Origin: Lacticaseibacillus nasuensis JCM 17158
GTDB lineage: Bacteria > Bacillota > Bacilli > Lactobacillales > Lactobacillaceae
Direction of reading: 5' to 3'
Assembly: GCF_001434705.1 (NCBI RefSeq)
Contig: NZ_AZDJ01000026.1
Location: 67,604-131,603, forward strand
Length of the DNA stretch: 64,000 bases
Part shown: piece by piece, positions 1-7,654 of the stretch
How positions within the stretch are numbered: position 1 is the stretch's first letter
How the letters are laid out: each line of letters starts with the position of its first letter
Position numbers and translations under genes: made by a program
The notes under the pieces: generated by a model
Databases searched by the model: none
Told to the model about the DNA's origin: nothing
Seen by the model: only the letters and a program-made list of their open reading frames with translations

Positions 1-753
1 AAGCTCGCCATCATTCCGGCGGGCACGACCAACGACTACGCCCGGGCGCTGCGGATTCCCCGCGATGATCCGGTGGCCGCGGCCAAGCTCGTCTTGAAGG
101 GACAGACCCTAGCGATGGACATTGGCCGCGCCGGCAAGCATTACTTCATGAACATTGCCGCCGGGGGCTTGTTAACCGAGCTCACGTATCAGGTGCCGAG
201 CGAATTCAAGTCGATTTTCGGCTACTTTGCCTATGTCGTGAAGGGCGCGGAGATGTTGCCGGCGGTGTCGGCGGTGCCAATGCACCTTGAGTACGACGAC
301 GGCGTGTATGACGGCCCCGCCAGCATGTTTTTGCTGGGGATGACCAACTCGGTCGGCGGCTTTGAGCAAATCGTGCCGGACTCGGCACTCGGTGACGGGA
401 CGTTTTCGCTGATTGTGGTGAAAACGGCCAACCTTGCCGAAATTCTGGTGCTGATGGGCAAGGTCTTAAACGGCGGCAAGCACGTCGACGATCCGAACAT
501 CATTTACACCAAAACCGCCAAGCTTTCCGCCACGCGCACGGATGGCGAGCCGATGAAAATCAACCTCGATGGCGACTACGGTGGCGTCACGCCGATGCAG
601 TTTGAAAACCTCAAGCAGCACATCGAAATGTTCGCCAACGTCGACGAGATTCCCAAGAAAAATCTCGGCCCCGACGTGATCCCGGCCAGCTACATGGCCG
701 AAATCGAGGAAGTCGCGCACCACGACGTCGATGGCGATGGGAAGATTGGCTGA
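1..753 (+). CDS. dgkB: Diacylglycerol kinase family lipid kinase, 5' end cut by window edge
   Basis: The frame is open from base 1, so the N-terminus lies outside the window. The first visible residues, IIPAGTTNDYARAL, are the nucleotide-binding GGTxND-type motif of the DAGK/sphingosine-kinase catalytic domain. The beta-rich C-terminal domain follows, with NIAAGG and the late motif INLDGDYGG. The family phosphorylates diacylglycerol to phosphatidate at the membrane, recycling lipid left by lipoteichoic acid synthesis. The extreme C-terminus is acidic (HHDVDGDGKIG). The gene is followed at once by a strong terminator. The family is secure; the symbol dgkB rests on the usual Gram-positive location beside rlmD. 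Confidence 0.85.
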   Translation, partial: KLAIIPAGTTNDYARALRIPRDDPVAAAKLVLKGQTLAMDIGRAGKHYFMNIAAGGLLTELTYQVPSEFKSIFGYFAYVVKGAEMLPAVSAVPMHLEYDDGVYDGPASMFLLGMTNSVGGFEQIVPDSALGDGTFSLIVVKTANLAEILVLMGKVLNGGKHVDDPNIIYTKTAKLSATRTDGEPMKINLDGDYGGVTPMQFENLKQHIEMFANVDEIPKKNLGPDVIPASYMAEIEEVAHHDVDGDGKIG

Positions 754-755
754 GG

Positions 756-785
756 AAAGCCGGCTCGCAATGAGCCGGCTTTTTT
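756..785 (+). terminator. Rho-independent terminator after dgkB
   Basis: An 11-bp GC-rich stem (AAAGCCGGCTC paired with GAGCCGGCTTT), a 5-nt loop and a T run, starting 2 nt after the dgkB stop codon. Confidence 0.9.
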
Positions 786-793
786 GGTAGACT
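785..793 (+). promoter_or_regulatory. Putative extended -10 element upstream of the rlmD leader
   Basis: TGGTAGACT, a TGn extended -10 that overlaps the T run of the dgkB terminator. No good -35 is visible. The predicted transcription start is near 800, at the first bases of the hairpin repeat, so both repeat copies would be in the rlmD 5' leader. Confidence 0.4.
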
Positions 794-794
794 G

Positions 795-918
795 AATCGT
801 GCTCGCCGGGGCAAAAGGCTGCACACAAGTCCACCTAGCACTCGAAAGGCAAAGAGCGCCTTTCAAGCACTAGGCGGCGCCTGTGCTCCGCCTTTTACCC
901 GCCACCGCTCACAACTTT
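795..918 (+). repeat. Structured hairpin repeat, copy A (tandem array 1)
   Basis: About 124 nt, a member of a seven-copy family in this window. It begins AATCGTGCTCGC and ends CGCTCACAACTT. Apical stem GAAAGGC/GCCTTTC (844-864) has a 7-nt loop. Below it come a 5x5 internal loop, CCTAG/CTAGG, and the lower stems. The lowest stem (GCCGGGGC against GCCACCGC) has two mismatches, so this copy is partly decayed or recombinant. Copy B starts 129 nt downstream in the same orientation. Confidence 0.85.
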
Positions 919-923
919 TACTT

Positions 924-1047
924 AATCGTGCTCGCAAGCCCAAGGGACTCCGCGTAGGTCCACCTAGCACTCGAAAGGCAAAGTGCGCCTTTCAAGCACT
1001 AGGCGGCGCCTACGCTGCGTCCCTTAAGCGGGCTTGCTCACAACTTT
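924..1047 (+). repeat. Structured hairpin repeat, copy B (tandem array 1)
   Basis: Same family as copy A. All stems pair well: GCAAGCCC/GGGCTTGC, AAGGGAC/GTCCCTT, GCGTAGG/CCTACGC, CCTAG/CTAGG, and apical GAAAGGC/GCCTTTC with loop AAAGTGC. It ends 21 nt before the rlmD start codon, with the Shine-Dalgarno sequence between the two. Confidence 0.88.
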
Positions 1048-1068
1048 TTCCAATAGGAGGATACCTGG

Positions 1069-2439
1069 ATGGCAGTCGAAACAGCCCCGGTAACGAAGAA
1101 TCAAGAACTGACGGTGACCATCACCGATTTAACTTATGAAGGCATGGGCGTCGCGAAGGTGGGGGACTTCCCGCTGTTTGTCGCGGCGGCCTTGCCCGGC
1201 GAAGAAGCGCTCATTCATGTCGTGAAGCTGCAGAAACATTTCGGCTTCGCGCGCGTGGTGAAGCTCCTGAAGACTTCCCCGGATCGGGTGGCCCCGCGCG
1301 ATCACGCATATGCGCAGACCGGCATCGCGCCGTTGCAGCATTTGGCCTATCCGGCGCAGTTGAAATTCAAGCAGCACCAGTTGGAGAATGTGTTTGAAAA
1401 GCAGCACCTGGCGATTACCGTGAAGCCGACGCTGGGGATGGCGACGCCAAGTGGCTACCGCAACAAGGCGCAGATTCCGGTGCGGTTGGTGAATGGCGAG
1501 CTCACCACCGGTTTTTATAAGCAGCGCTCGCATGACTTGATTCCGCTGGAAGATTTTTATATTCAAGATCCGGCCATCGATGCCGCGATTATCGTCGTGC
1601 GGGATTTATTGCGCCAATATGGTTTGACTGCTTATGACGAGCGGACCAACACGGGCTTGGTGCGGCACATCATGGTGCGGCGCGGGTATTATTCCCACGA
1701 GCTGATGATTGTGCTGGTGGTCACCAGCTGGTCGGTGCCGCACCTGGACACGATTGCCCAAGCGCTCGCCAAGCAACTGCCGGAGCTTGCGAGCTTCATG
1801 TTGAACCTCAACGACCAGCGCACCAACGTCGTGTTAGGCCGCAAGTCGCGCGTCGTGTCGGGCAACGATTACCTCACCGATCAGCTGTTGGGCAACACCT
1901 TTCATATTTCCGCGCCGAGTTTTTATCAGGTCAACCCGCAGCAAACCGAGGTCTTGTACGGCCAGGCGATTGCCGCGGCGGGGCTCACCGGCAGCGAAAC
2001 CGTCATCGATGCGTATTCCGGCATCGGCACCATCAGCCTGGCGCTGGCCAAGCACGCCAAGCAGGTCTACGGCGTGGAAGTCGTGCCGAGTGCCGTGGCC
2101 GACGCGAAGAAAAATGCGCAGCTGAATGGCTTAGATAACGTGACATTTACGCTGGGCAAGGCCGAAGAGGTCATGCAAACCTGGCGCGAGCAGGCGTTAC
2201 CCGTCGACGCCTTGGTCGTGGATCCGCCGCGCAAGGGCTTAGCGCCGGAGTTTATCGCCGCCACCGGCGTGTTGTTGCCGCCGCGCATCGTCTATGTGTC
2301 CTGTAACCCGGCCACGCTGGCCCGCGACATCGCGGCGCTGACCGAGTTCGGCTACAGCGCCACGACGACGCAACCGGTCGATATGTTTCCGCAAACGACG
2401 CATATCGAGTCGGTCACCGTATTGACCCTCACCAGATAA
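1069..2439 (+). CDS. rlmD: 23S rRNA (uracil-5-)-methyltransferase RlmD/RlmCD
   Basis: A class I SAM-dependent methyltransferase that makes m5U in 23S rRNA. An N-terminal TRAM RNA-binding domain (about residues 8-65) precedes the TrmA/RumA catalytic domain. VIDAYSGIGTISLALA (about 310-325) is the SAM-binding motif, VVDPPRKGL is the DPPR motif, and YVSCNPATLARD carries the catalytic cysteine. At 456 aa it is normal length. AGGAGG at 1055-1060 supports the ATG start. Its 5' leader carries two copies of the hairpin repeat, and it shares a convergent terminator with the ATPase gene. Related enzymes in Gram-positives modify one or two uridines; specificity cannot be read here. Confidence 0.92.
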   Translation: MAVETAPVTKNQELTVTITDLTYEGMGVAKVGDFPLFVAAALPGEEALIHVVKLQKHFGFARVVKLLKTSPDRVAPRDHAYAQTGIAPLQHLAYPAQLKFKQHQLENVFEKQHLAITVKPTLGMATPSGYRNKAQIPVRLVNGELTTGFYKQRSHDLIPLEDFYIQDPAIDAAIIVVRDLLRQYGLTAYDERTNTGLVRHIMVRRGYYSHELMIVLVVTSWSVPHLDTIAQALAKQLPELASFMLNLNDQRTNVVLGRKSRVVSGNDYLTDQLLGNTFHISAPSFYQVNPQQTEVLYGQAIAAAGLTGSETVIDAYSGIGTISLALAKHAKQVYGVEVVPSAVADAKKNAQLNGLDNVTFTLGKAEEVMQTWREQALPVDALVVDPPRKGLAPEFIAATGVLLPPRIVYVSCNPATLARDIAALTEFGYSATTTQPVDMFPQTTHIESVTVLTLTR

Positions 2440-2476
2440 AACAAGCGCCGCCTCAACTCGAGGCGGCGCTTGTTTT
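2440..2476. terminator. Bidirectional terminator between rlmD and the P-type ATPase
   Basis: A long perfect stem (ACAAGCGCCGCCTC/GAGGCGGCGCTTGT) with A and T runs on the two sides, between convergent genes. Confidence 0.88.
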
Positions 2477-2480
2477 CACA

Positions 2481-5255
2481 TTAGGCTCGGGCGTGGCGCC
2501 TGCGCACCAGCGCCTTTCTGCCTTCTTCAAGCAAGAAGAGCGGAATTGGAATGATGATCAGGAACAACCAGTCGCTTAACGCCAGCGGGGCGGTGTTGAA
2601 GACTTCCTGCACGCCTGGGGTGTACACCAGGAATGCCAGCAACAAGACTTCAAAGGCAATGCCGAACCAGACGCGGCGGTTGGAGAAGATGCCCGCCTTG
2701 ATGACGGACTGGGAAATCGTCCGGCAGTTGAGTGCCGCGGCGATTTGCGAGAAGACGATGGCGGCCAGCACCATGGTGGTGGCCCGCGAGTACGTCAACC
2801 CGGTGGCGGCCAACGCGCGCGCCGGCCAGCCGGCTTGCATGTTGACGAAGAAGTAGGCGATGGTCGAGACCACGCTGGCCAGCAAGCCGTACCAAGCAAA
2901 CGCGGTGAACAAGACGCGCTTATTCATCAGATGCGCGGTGCGGGCGCGCGGCGGCTGGTGCATGATGCCCGGCTCGGCTTTTTCGGAACCTAAGCCAAGT
3001 GCCGGCAGCATGTCGGTGCCGAGGTCGACGGTGAGAATCTGCATGACGGTCATCGGCAGCGGAATCAAGCCGCGGGAGAATAGGAACAAGACACTCGGGA
3101 TGGCTTCCGGCACGTTACTGGTGAGGATGTAGGTCAGGAACTTCTGCAAGTTGCTGTAAACCGTGCGGCCTTCTTCAATGGCGGCCACGATTGACGCGAA
3201 GTTGTCGTCGGTGAGGATCATGTCGGCGGCGTCCTTGGCGACGTCGGTTCCGGTGACGCCCATGGCCACCCCGATGTCGGCTTTCTTCAAGGCCGGCGCG
3301 TCGTTCACGCCGTCACCGGTGGAGGCGACGATTTCGCCGTTTTTCTGCAAGGTGGAGACGATTTTATACTTTTGTTCCGGGGCGACCCGGGCAAAAATGA
3401 TTTCACCCTTCAGCGCCTCTTGGAGCTCGGCTTCGCTCATCGCGTCGAGCTCGGTGCCGGTGACGACGCGCGCCTTGTCCGAGGTCAGGCCGATTTTCAC
3501 GGCGATGGACTTGGCGGTCAAGGTGGAGTCGCCGGTGACCATGATGATCTTGATGTTGGCGTCGTGGCACTTGGCGATGGCGTCGTAAATTTCCGGCCGC
3601 GGCGGGTCGGCCATGATGGTCAAGCCGATGAAGGTCAGCTCCTCTTCGACGCTAGCGATGGTCAGGTTGTCGAGTTGCTTTTGCTGATCGGCTTCGGCCG
3701 GTACTTCGCGGTAGGCGACCGCCAGGCTGCGCAGGCCCATTGCCGCATATTTGCGGTTGGCCGCGTCGATGTCTTGCTTATCTTGAGCGGTCAGCGGCCG
3801 GTTTTGCCCGTGGTCGATAATCGTCGTGCACTGCGGCAGCAAGTCGGACAGGCTGCCCTTCACGCAAAACGACAAGGTGTGAGCGTCGTGTTGGTGCACG
3901 GTGCTCATGCGCTTGCGGTCGGAATCAAACGGGAACTCGCGCAGCCGTGGGGTTTGCTTGGCAATCTTGGCGGTGTCAAAGCCGGCCTTTTCGGCGAGAA
4001 TGACCAGCGCCGCTTCGGTTGGCGTGCCCAGCAGTTTCGGCTGCTTGGTGGCCTTGTCCATTTCGACGGCGGTGTCGTTGTTCAAGGCGGCAACGCGAAT
4101 CAGTTTTTCCAGATCCGGGTCGTCTTGCCAGGTGTACGGCTTGTCCGCTCGGCGAATGTGACCGTTGTTGACGTAGCCTTGGCCGGTGACCTCATAGGTG
4201 CCGCTGGCCAGCCACAGGTGGTTGACGGTCATTTGGTTTTGCGTCAGCGTCCCGGTTTTATCGGAACAAATCACCGTGGTTTCGCCCAGCGTCTCGACGG
4301 AATTCAGGTCCTTGACCAGCGCGTGCTTCTTGGCCATGCGCTGCACGCCTTGGGCCAGGCTCAAGGTAACGGTCGGCAACAAGCCTTCAGGAATGAAGGC
4401 GACGATCATACCCAGCGCGAAGATGAAGGACTTGGCGACGGGGTAGTGGACGAAGAAAATCGCCGCGATGAAAAACGCGATGCCGATGCCAATGGCAATC
4501 ATCGAGATCTGCTTGGTCAAGCGGTTGAGCTCGATTTGCAAGGGGCTGGCGTGCTTGGTTTGTTGCTGGGTGAGGCTAGCAATCTGGCCAAACTCGGTGT
4601 CCATCCCAGTGGCAAAGCACACGGCCTTGGCGGTGCCGGCGCCAACGGTGGTGCCGGCGTAAATCAGGTTGCTTTCGGCAAATTCGCCGTCGCCGGCATC
4701 GTACTTGGTGTACTTAGACTCGGGGACGGATTCGCCGGTTAACGCGCTTTGATCGACTTGCATCGACGTGGCTTCTAGCAAGCGCGCGTCGACGGGGACG
4801 GAATTGCCCGCCTGCAAGGTAAAGACGTCACCAGGCACGAGCTTGGTGGCGTCCAGCTTGGTCAATTTGCCGTCGCGGTACACCTGCGTGTAAGTCGGCA
4901 GCATGGCCATCAGGGAATTGGTCGCCTTTTTGGCCTGGAACTGCTGCCAAAACGAGAACACGCCGTTGATGATATTGACGAGCCAAATGGCGATCCCGAG
5001 CTCCAAGGTGCCGGAGAGAATCGCAATCAGTCCGGACACCCAAAGCAATATGGCCATCAGGCTCGTAAAGTTCTTCAGGAATACTTTCAGTTGTGAATCG
5101 CCGACTTCACGATGAATCGTGTTATCGCCGTAACGTTTTAACCTGGCGTCGGCTTCTTCGGCAGACAACCCAGTAGCACTGGATTGCAAGGTCTGAAGCA
5201 CCGCCGCATTATCGGCGACGGCATATTGTTGACGCTTTTTTTCTGATGCACTCAT
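2481..5255 (-). CDS. P2-type cation-transporting ATPase
   Basis: A 924-aa P-type ATPase with the phosphorylation motif ICSDKTGTLTQNQ, actuator motif LTGESVPE, hinge TGDGVNDAPALKKADIG and about ten membrane helices. The transport-site helices resemble the Na+/K+-ATPase (P2C) subgroup more than the SERCA-type Ca2+ pumps: PEGLLPTVTLSLA in M4, YILTSNVPEAIP in M5 and DLGTDMLPALG in M6, which keep the acidic ligands of that class. The substrate is therefore uncertain: Na+, K+, H+ or Ca2+ export are all possible. It is a monocistronic gene with a perfect inverted repeat in its leader (5274-5289). Confidence 0.9.
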   Translation of the reverse strand: MSASEKKRQQYAVADNAAVLQTLQSSATGLSAEEADARLKRYGDNTIHREVGDSQLKVFLKNFTSLMAILLWVSGLIAILSGTLELGIAIWLVNIINGVFSFWQQFQAKKATNSLMAMLPTYTQVYRDGKLTKLDATKLVPGDVFTLQAGNSVPVDARLLEATSMQVDQSALTGESVPESKYTKYDAGDGEFAESNLIYAGTTVGAGTAKAVCFATGMDTEFGQIASLTQQQTKHASPLQIELNRLTKQISMIAIGIGIAFFIAAIFFVHYPVAKSFIFALGMIVAFIPEGLLPTVTLSLAQGVQRMAKKHALVKDLNSVETLGETTVICSDKTGTLTQNQMTVNHLWLASGTYEVTGQGYVNNGHIRRADKPYTWQDDPDLEKLIRVAALNNDTAVEMDKATKQPKLLGTPTEAALVILAEKAGFDTAKIAKQTPRLREFPFDSDRKRMSTVHQHDAHTLSFCVKGSLSDLLPQCTTIIDHGQNRPLTAQDKQDIDAANRKYAAMGLRSLAVAYREVPAEADQQKQLDNLTIASVEEELTFIGLTIMADPPRPEIYDAIAKCHDANIKIIMVTGDSTLTAKSIAVKIGLTSDKARVVTGTELDAMSEAELQEALKGEIIFARVAPEQKYKIVSTLQKNGEIVASTGDGVNDAPALKKADIGVAMGVTGTDVAKDAADMILTDDNFASIVAAIEEGRTVYSNLQKFLTYILTSNVPEAIPSVLFLFSRGLIPLPMTVMQILTVDLGTDMLPALGLGSEKAEPGIMHQPPRARTAHLMNKRVLFTAFAWYGLLASVVSTIAYFFVNMQAGWPARALAATGLTYSRATTMVLAAIVFSQIAAALNCRTISQSVIKAGIFSNRRVWFGIAFEVLLLAFLVYTPGVQEVFNTAPLALSDWLFLIIIPIPLFLLEEGRKALVRRRHARA

Positions 5256-5273
5256 TTAGATACCCAGCCTTTC

Positions 5274-5289
5274 TGGACAACTGTTTGTC
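5274..5289. promoter_or_regulatory. Inverted repeat in the leader of the cation ATPase gene
   Basis: A 6-bp perfect dyad, GGACAA-CTGT-TTGTCC, about 20-35 nt upstream of the ATPase start codon on the minus strand. It could be an operator or a small leader hairpin. It is not a CopY-type TACANNTGTA box. Confidence 0.35.
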
Positions 5290-5399
5290 CCTATTTTAAC
5301 GCGTTGACCCCAAGGTGCACGACTTTTCGGATGGAATTCAAAATATTCACCTAATCAGGCGACACGCGACCAATCCACGCGGTGGCCGGCTTGGGGGCG

Positions 5400-5408
5400 T
5401 GGTATAAT
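5400..5408 (+). promoter_or_regulatory. Extended -10 promoter for cdaA-cdaR-glmM
   Basis: TGGTATAAT, a perfect extended -10 with no convincing -35. Transcription should begin near 5415, giving a leader of about 345 nt that carries a repeat remnant and repeat copies C and D. The rest of the 5256-5759 gap shows no gene. Confidence 0.65.
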
Positions 5409-5469
5409 ACAACCATCTATGGTCCGGGCTCACACGATGGCCGGATCTGAGGTGGGCGGGCAAGGCGCG

Positions 5470-5495
5470 GGAGTTGGGGCCTTCGCTCACAACTT
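5470..5495 (+). repeat. Remnant 3' end of a hairpin repeat
   Basis: GGCCTTCGCTCACAACTT at the end of this stretch matches the 3' tail of the repeat family (compare copies C and E) and abuts copy C head-to-tail. The rest of the unit is absent or unrecognisable, so this looks like the stump of a third copy. Confidence 0.55.
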
Positions 5496-5618
5496 AATCG
5501 TGTTCGCCGGGGCAAGAAGCTACACATAGGACCACCTGAGCACCGAAGCACAAAACCCGTGCTTCAGCACTCAGGCGGCGCCTACGCTCCGTCCGCTAAC
5601 CGCCTTCGCTCACAACTT
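5496..5618 (+). repeat. Structured hairpin repeat, copy C (tandem array 2), chimeric
   Basis: The first 40 or so bases match copy D with one difference. The inner hairpin and 3' arm match copy E, about 40 kb away, with few changes. The apical stem GAAGCAC/GTGCTTC is perfect. The second stem (AAGAAGC against GTCCGCT) does not pair and the lowest has one mismatch plus two G-U pairs, as expected for a recombinant of two families. Confidence 0.85.
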
Positions 5619-5741
5619 AACCGTGTTCGCCGGGGCAAGAAGCTACACATAGGACCACCTGGTCACTGAGTCGCAAAGTGCGCGACTCACCGCCCAGGCG
5701 GCGCCTATGTTCCGCTTCTTACCCGCCCCGGCTCACAACTT
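5619..5741 (+). repeat. Structured hairpin repeat, copy D (tandem array 2)
   Basis: Fully paired copy: GCCGGGGC/GCCCCGGC, AAGAAGC/GCTTCTT, ACATAGG/CCTATGT, CCTGG/CCAGG, and apical GAGTCGC/GCGACTC with loop AAAGTGC. It follows copy C without a gap and ends 18 nt before the cdaA start codon. Confidence 0.88.
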
Positions 5742-5759
5742 ACATTTTGGAGGTTTCGC

Positions 5760-6602
5760 ATGCCGAAAATGATTGCCGACCTGTTGACCTGGTCGACTGT
5801 GGCAAATATTATTGATATTTTGGTCGTGTGGTATGTTGTGTACCGCTTGATCATGCTGATTCGCGGCACCAAGGCCGTGCAGCTGTTAAAAGGAATCTTC
5901 ATCATTGCCATCATCAAGATTCTGTCTTGGTTCCTGCAACTGGAAACCGTCGGCTACATCATCGACATGATCATTACCTGGTCGGTGCCGGCGATGGTGA
6001 TTATTTTCCAACCCGAGATTCGGCGGGGGCTGGAGCACTTGGGGCGCGGGTCGATGTTGCCGTGGCGCAAGGACACGGCGCATGAGGTCGAAACGCGGAT
6101 GGTGCGCGAGCTCGATAAGGCGATTCAGTACATGAGCAAGCGCCGCATCGGAGCCTTGATCACCATTCAGCAAAACACCGGGCTCGAGGATTATATCGAA
6201 ACCGGGATTCCGCTTGACGCCGACGTGTCTGGGGAGCTACTCATCAACATTTTTATCCCCAACACGCCGCTGCATGATGGCGCGGTGATTATTCGCGACA
6301 ATCGCATCGCCGTGGCCGCCGCCTACCTGCCGCTGTCCGAAAGCAACATGATTCCCAAAGAGTTGGGCACCCGGCACCGCGCGGCGGTCGGCATCAGCGA
6401 AGTGACCGACGCCTTGACGATTGTCATCTCCGAGGAAACCGGCGGCGTGACCGTGACCAACAACAACCACCTGATCCGCGACTTGAGCCGCGAGGATTAC
6501 CTGAAGTTGCTCACGGCGCAGCTGGTGCCGGCGCCGGAAACCGATGCCAACCCGGTGGCGACATTTTTCAGTGACCTGACTCACAAAGGAGGCAAGCGCT
6601 GA
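5760..6602 (+). CDS. cdaA: Diadenylate cyclase CdaA
   Basis: Makes c-di-AMP from two ATP. Three N-terminal membrane helices (about residues 10-85) precede the DAC domain with its DGAVIIRDNRI motif (DGA) and GTRHRAAVG (RHR), both needed for catalysis. At 280 aa it is typical. TGGAGG (5748-5753) sits before the ATG. It is first in the conserved cdaA-cdaR-glmM operon, where CdaR and GlmM modulate the cyclase in other Firmicutes. Its long leader contains two hairpin repeats, which is unusual. Confidence 0.96.
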   Translation: MPKMIADLLTWSTVANIIDILVVWYVVYRLIMLIRGTKAVQLLKGIFIIAIIKILSWFLQLETVGYIIDMIITWSVPAMVIIFQPEIRRGLEHLGRGSMLPWRKDTAHEVETRMVRELDKAIQYMSKRRIGALITIQQNTGLEDYIETGIPLDADVSGELLINIFIPNTPLHDGAVIIRDNRIAVAAAYLPLSESNMIPKELGTRHRAAVGISEVTDALTIVISEETGGVTVTNNNHLIRDLSREDYLKLLTAQLVPAPETDANPVATFFSDLTHKGGKR

Positions 6603-7636
6603 TGAAATTCAACTGGAATGCAATTTGGGACAGCAAATGGTTTTACCGCGTGCTGGCCTTGCTGCTGGCGGTGGGGTTGTTCGCGTATGTCAACGCCGAG
6701 CACTACAGCAACACGCGCCAAAGCGCCAACAACGACAGCACGATTACGGCCACCAGCAAGCGGACGCTTAGCGTGCCGCTGCAACTGAACGCCGACACGG
6801 ATAAATATTTTATTACCGGTTATCCCAGCAAGGTCAAGGTGGCCATCGAAGGCAGCAACTCCTTGGTCACCGTCACCAGCAACACGCAAAATTTCCGCGT
6901 GATTGCTAACCTGAAGGGCCTCGGCGTCGGCAAGCACAAGGTGACGTTGAAGCAAGAGGGCCTAAACAAGGGGCTGACGTATTCGATCAAGCCCAAGACC
7001 ATCACCGTGAACATTCAAGACCGCCAGACCAAGACGATGCCGATTCAAGTCAAGTACAACAAGGACAGCATCGCGCCAGGCTACTCGGTCGGCACGCCAA
7101 AACTGGGCGCGGCGACGGCCGAGATCACCGGGGCCAAGGGCGAAATCGACCGCGTTTACCAAGTCGTTGCGAGCGTCGTGTTGAAGCGCAACACCACCAG
7201 CTCGGTGAACCAAACCGTCATGCTGCAAGCCCTCGACGAAAAAGGCAACACGGTCAACGTGGTGACGAGTCCGGAAACGGTCAACGTCCATCTGCCGGTT
7301 TCGCTGCCGAGCAAGCAAGTCGATTTGGCGCTGACGCAAAGCGGCAAGGCGACAAAGGGGTATAGTTATGACTTGAGCAGCAAGACTGGGCAAGTCACCC
7401 TGTATGGCAGCAAGGAAACGCTGGCCAAGCTCGACACCTTGGCTTTGAAGGTCGACGTCACGGGGATTACCCGGACGACCACCAAGGAAATCCGCATCGG
7501 GGATGCGCAGCCGAACCTCGTGGCCAGCGACCCGACTACCGTGAAGGTGACCATCACCGTCACGGCCACCGACGACGCGAAAAGCGCCAGCTCCAGTGCG
7601 AGCTCAAGCGCCAGCTCCAGTAGCGATCAAGATTAG
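6602..7636 (+). CDS. cdaR: CdaA regulatory protein CdaR (YbbR-domain protein)
   Basis: 344 aa: one N-terminal membrane anchor (WFYRVLALLLAVGLFAYV, about residues 14-32), then several YbbR repeats facing outside, and a Ser/Ala/Asp-rich C-terminal tail (about 322-344). The family binds CdaA and tunes c-di-AMP synthesis. The ATG overlaps the end of cdaA, so translation is probably coupled. The low-complexity tail is a lineage feature with no known role. Confidence 0.93.
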   Translation: MKFNWNAIWDSKWFYRVLALLLAVGLFAYVNAEHYSNTRQSANNDSTITATSKRTLSVPLQLNADTDKYFITGYPSKVKVAIEGSNSLVTVTSNTQNFRVIANLKGLGVGKHKVTLKQEGLNKGLTYSIKPKTITVNIQDRQTKTMPIQVKYNKDSIAPGYSVGTPKLGAATAEITGAKGEIDRVYQVVASVVLKRNTTSSVNQTVMLQALDEKGNTVNVVTSPETVNVHLPVSLPSKQVDLALTQSGKATKGYSYDLSSKTGQVTLYGSKETLAKLDTLALKVDVTGITRTTTKEIRIGDAQPNLVASDPTTVKVTITVTATDDAKSASSSASSSASSSSDQD

Positions 7637-7654
7637 GAAATGAGGAAAGTTAAA

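Noticed and set aside
795..1047. Tandem repeats considered as a CRISPR array
   Set aside because: Units are about 123 nt, internally self-complementary and contiguous, with no spacers and no cas genes.
3372..4742. 456-aa open frame on the plus strand opposite the P-type ATPase
   Set aside because: Antisense shadow caused by GC-rich codon positions; no ribosome site or family motifs.
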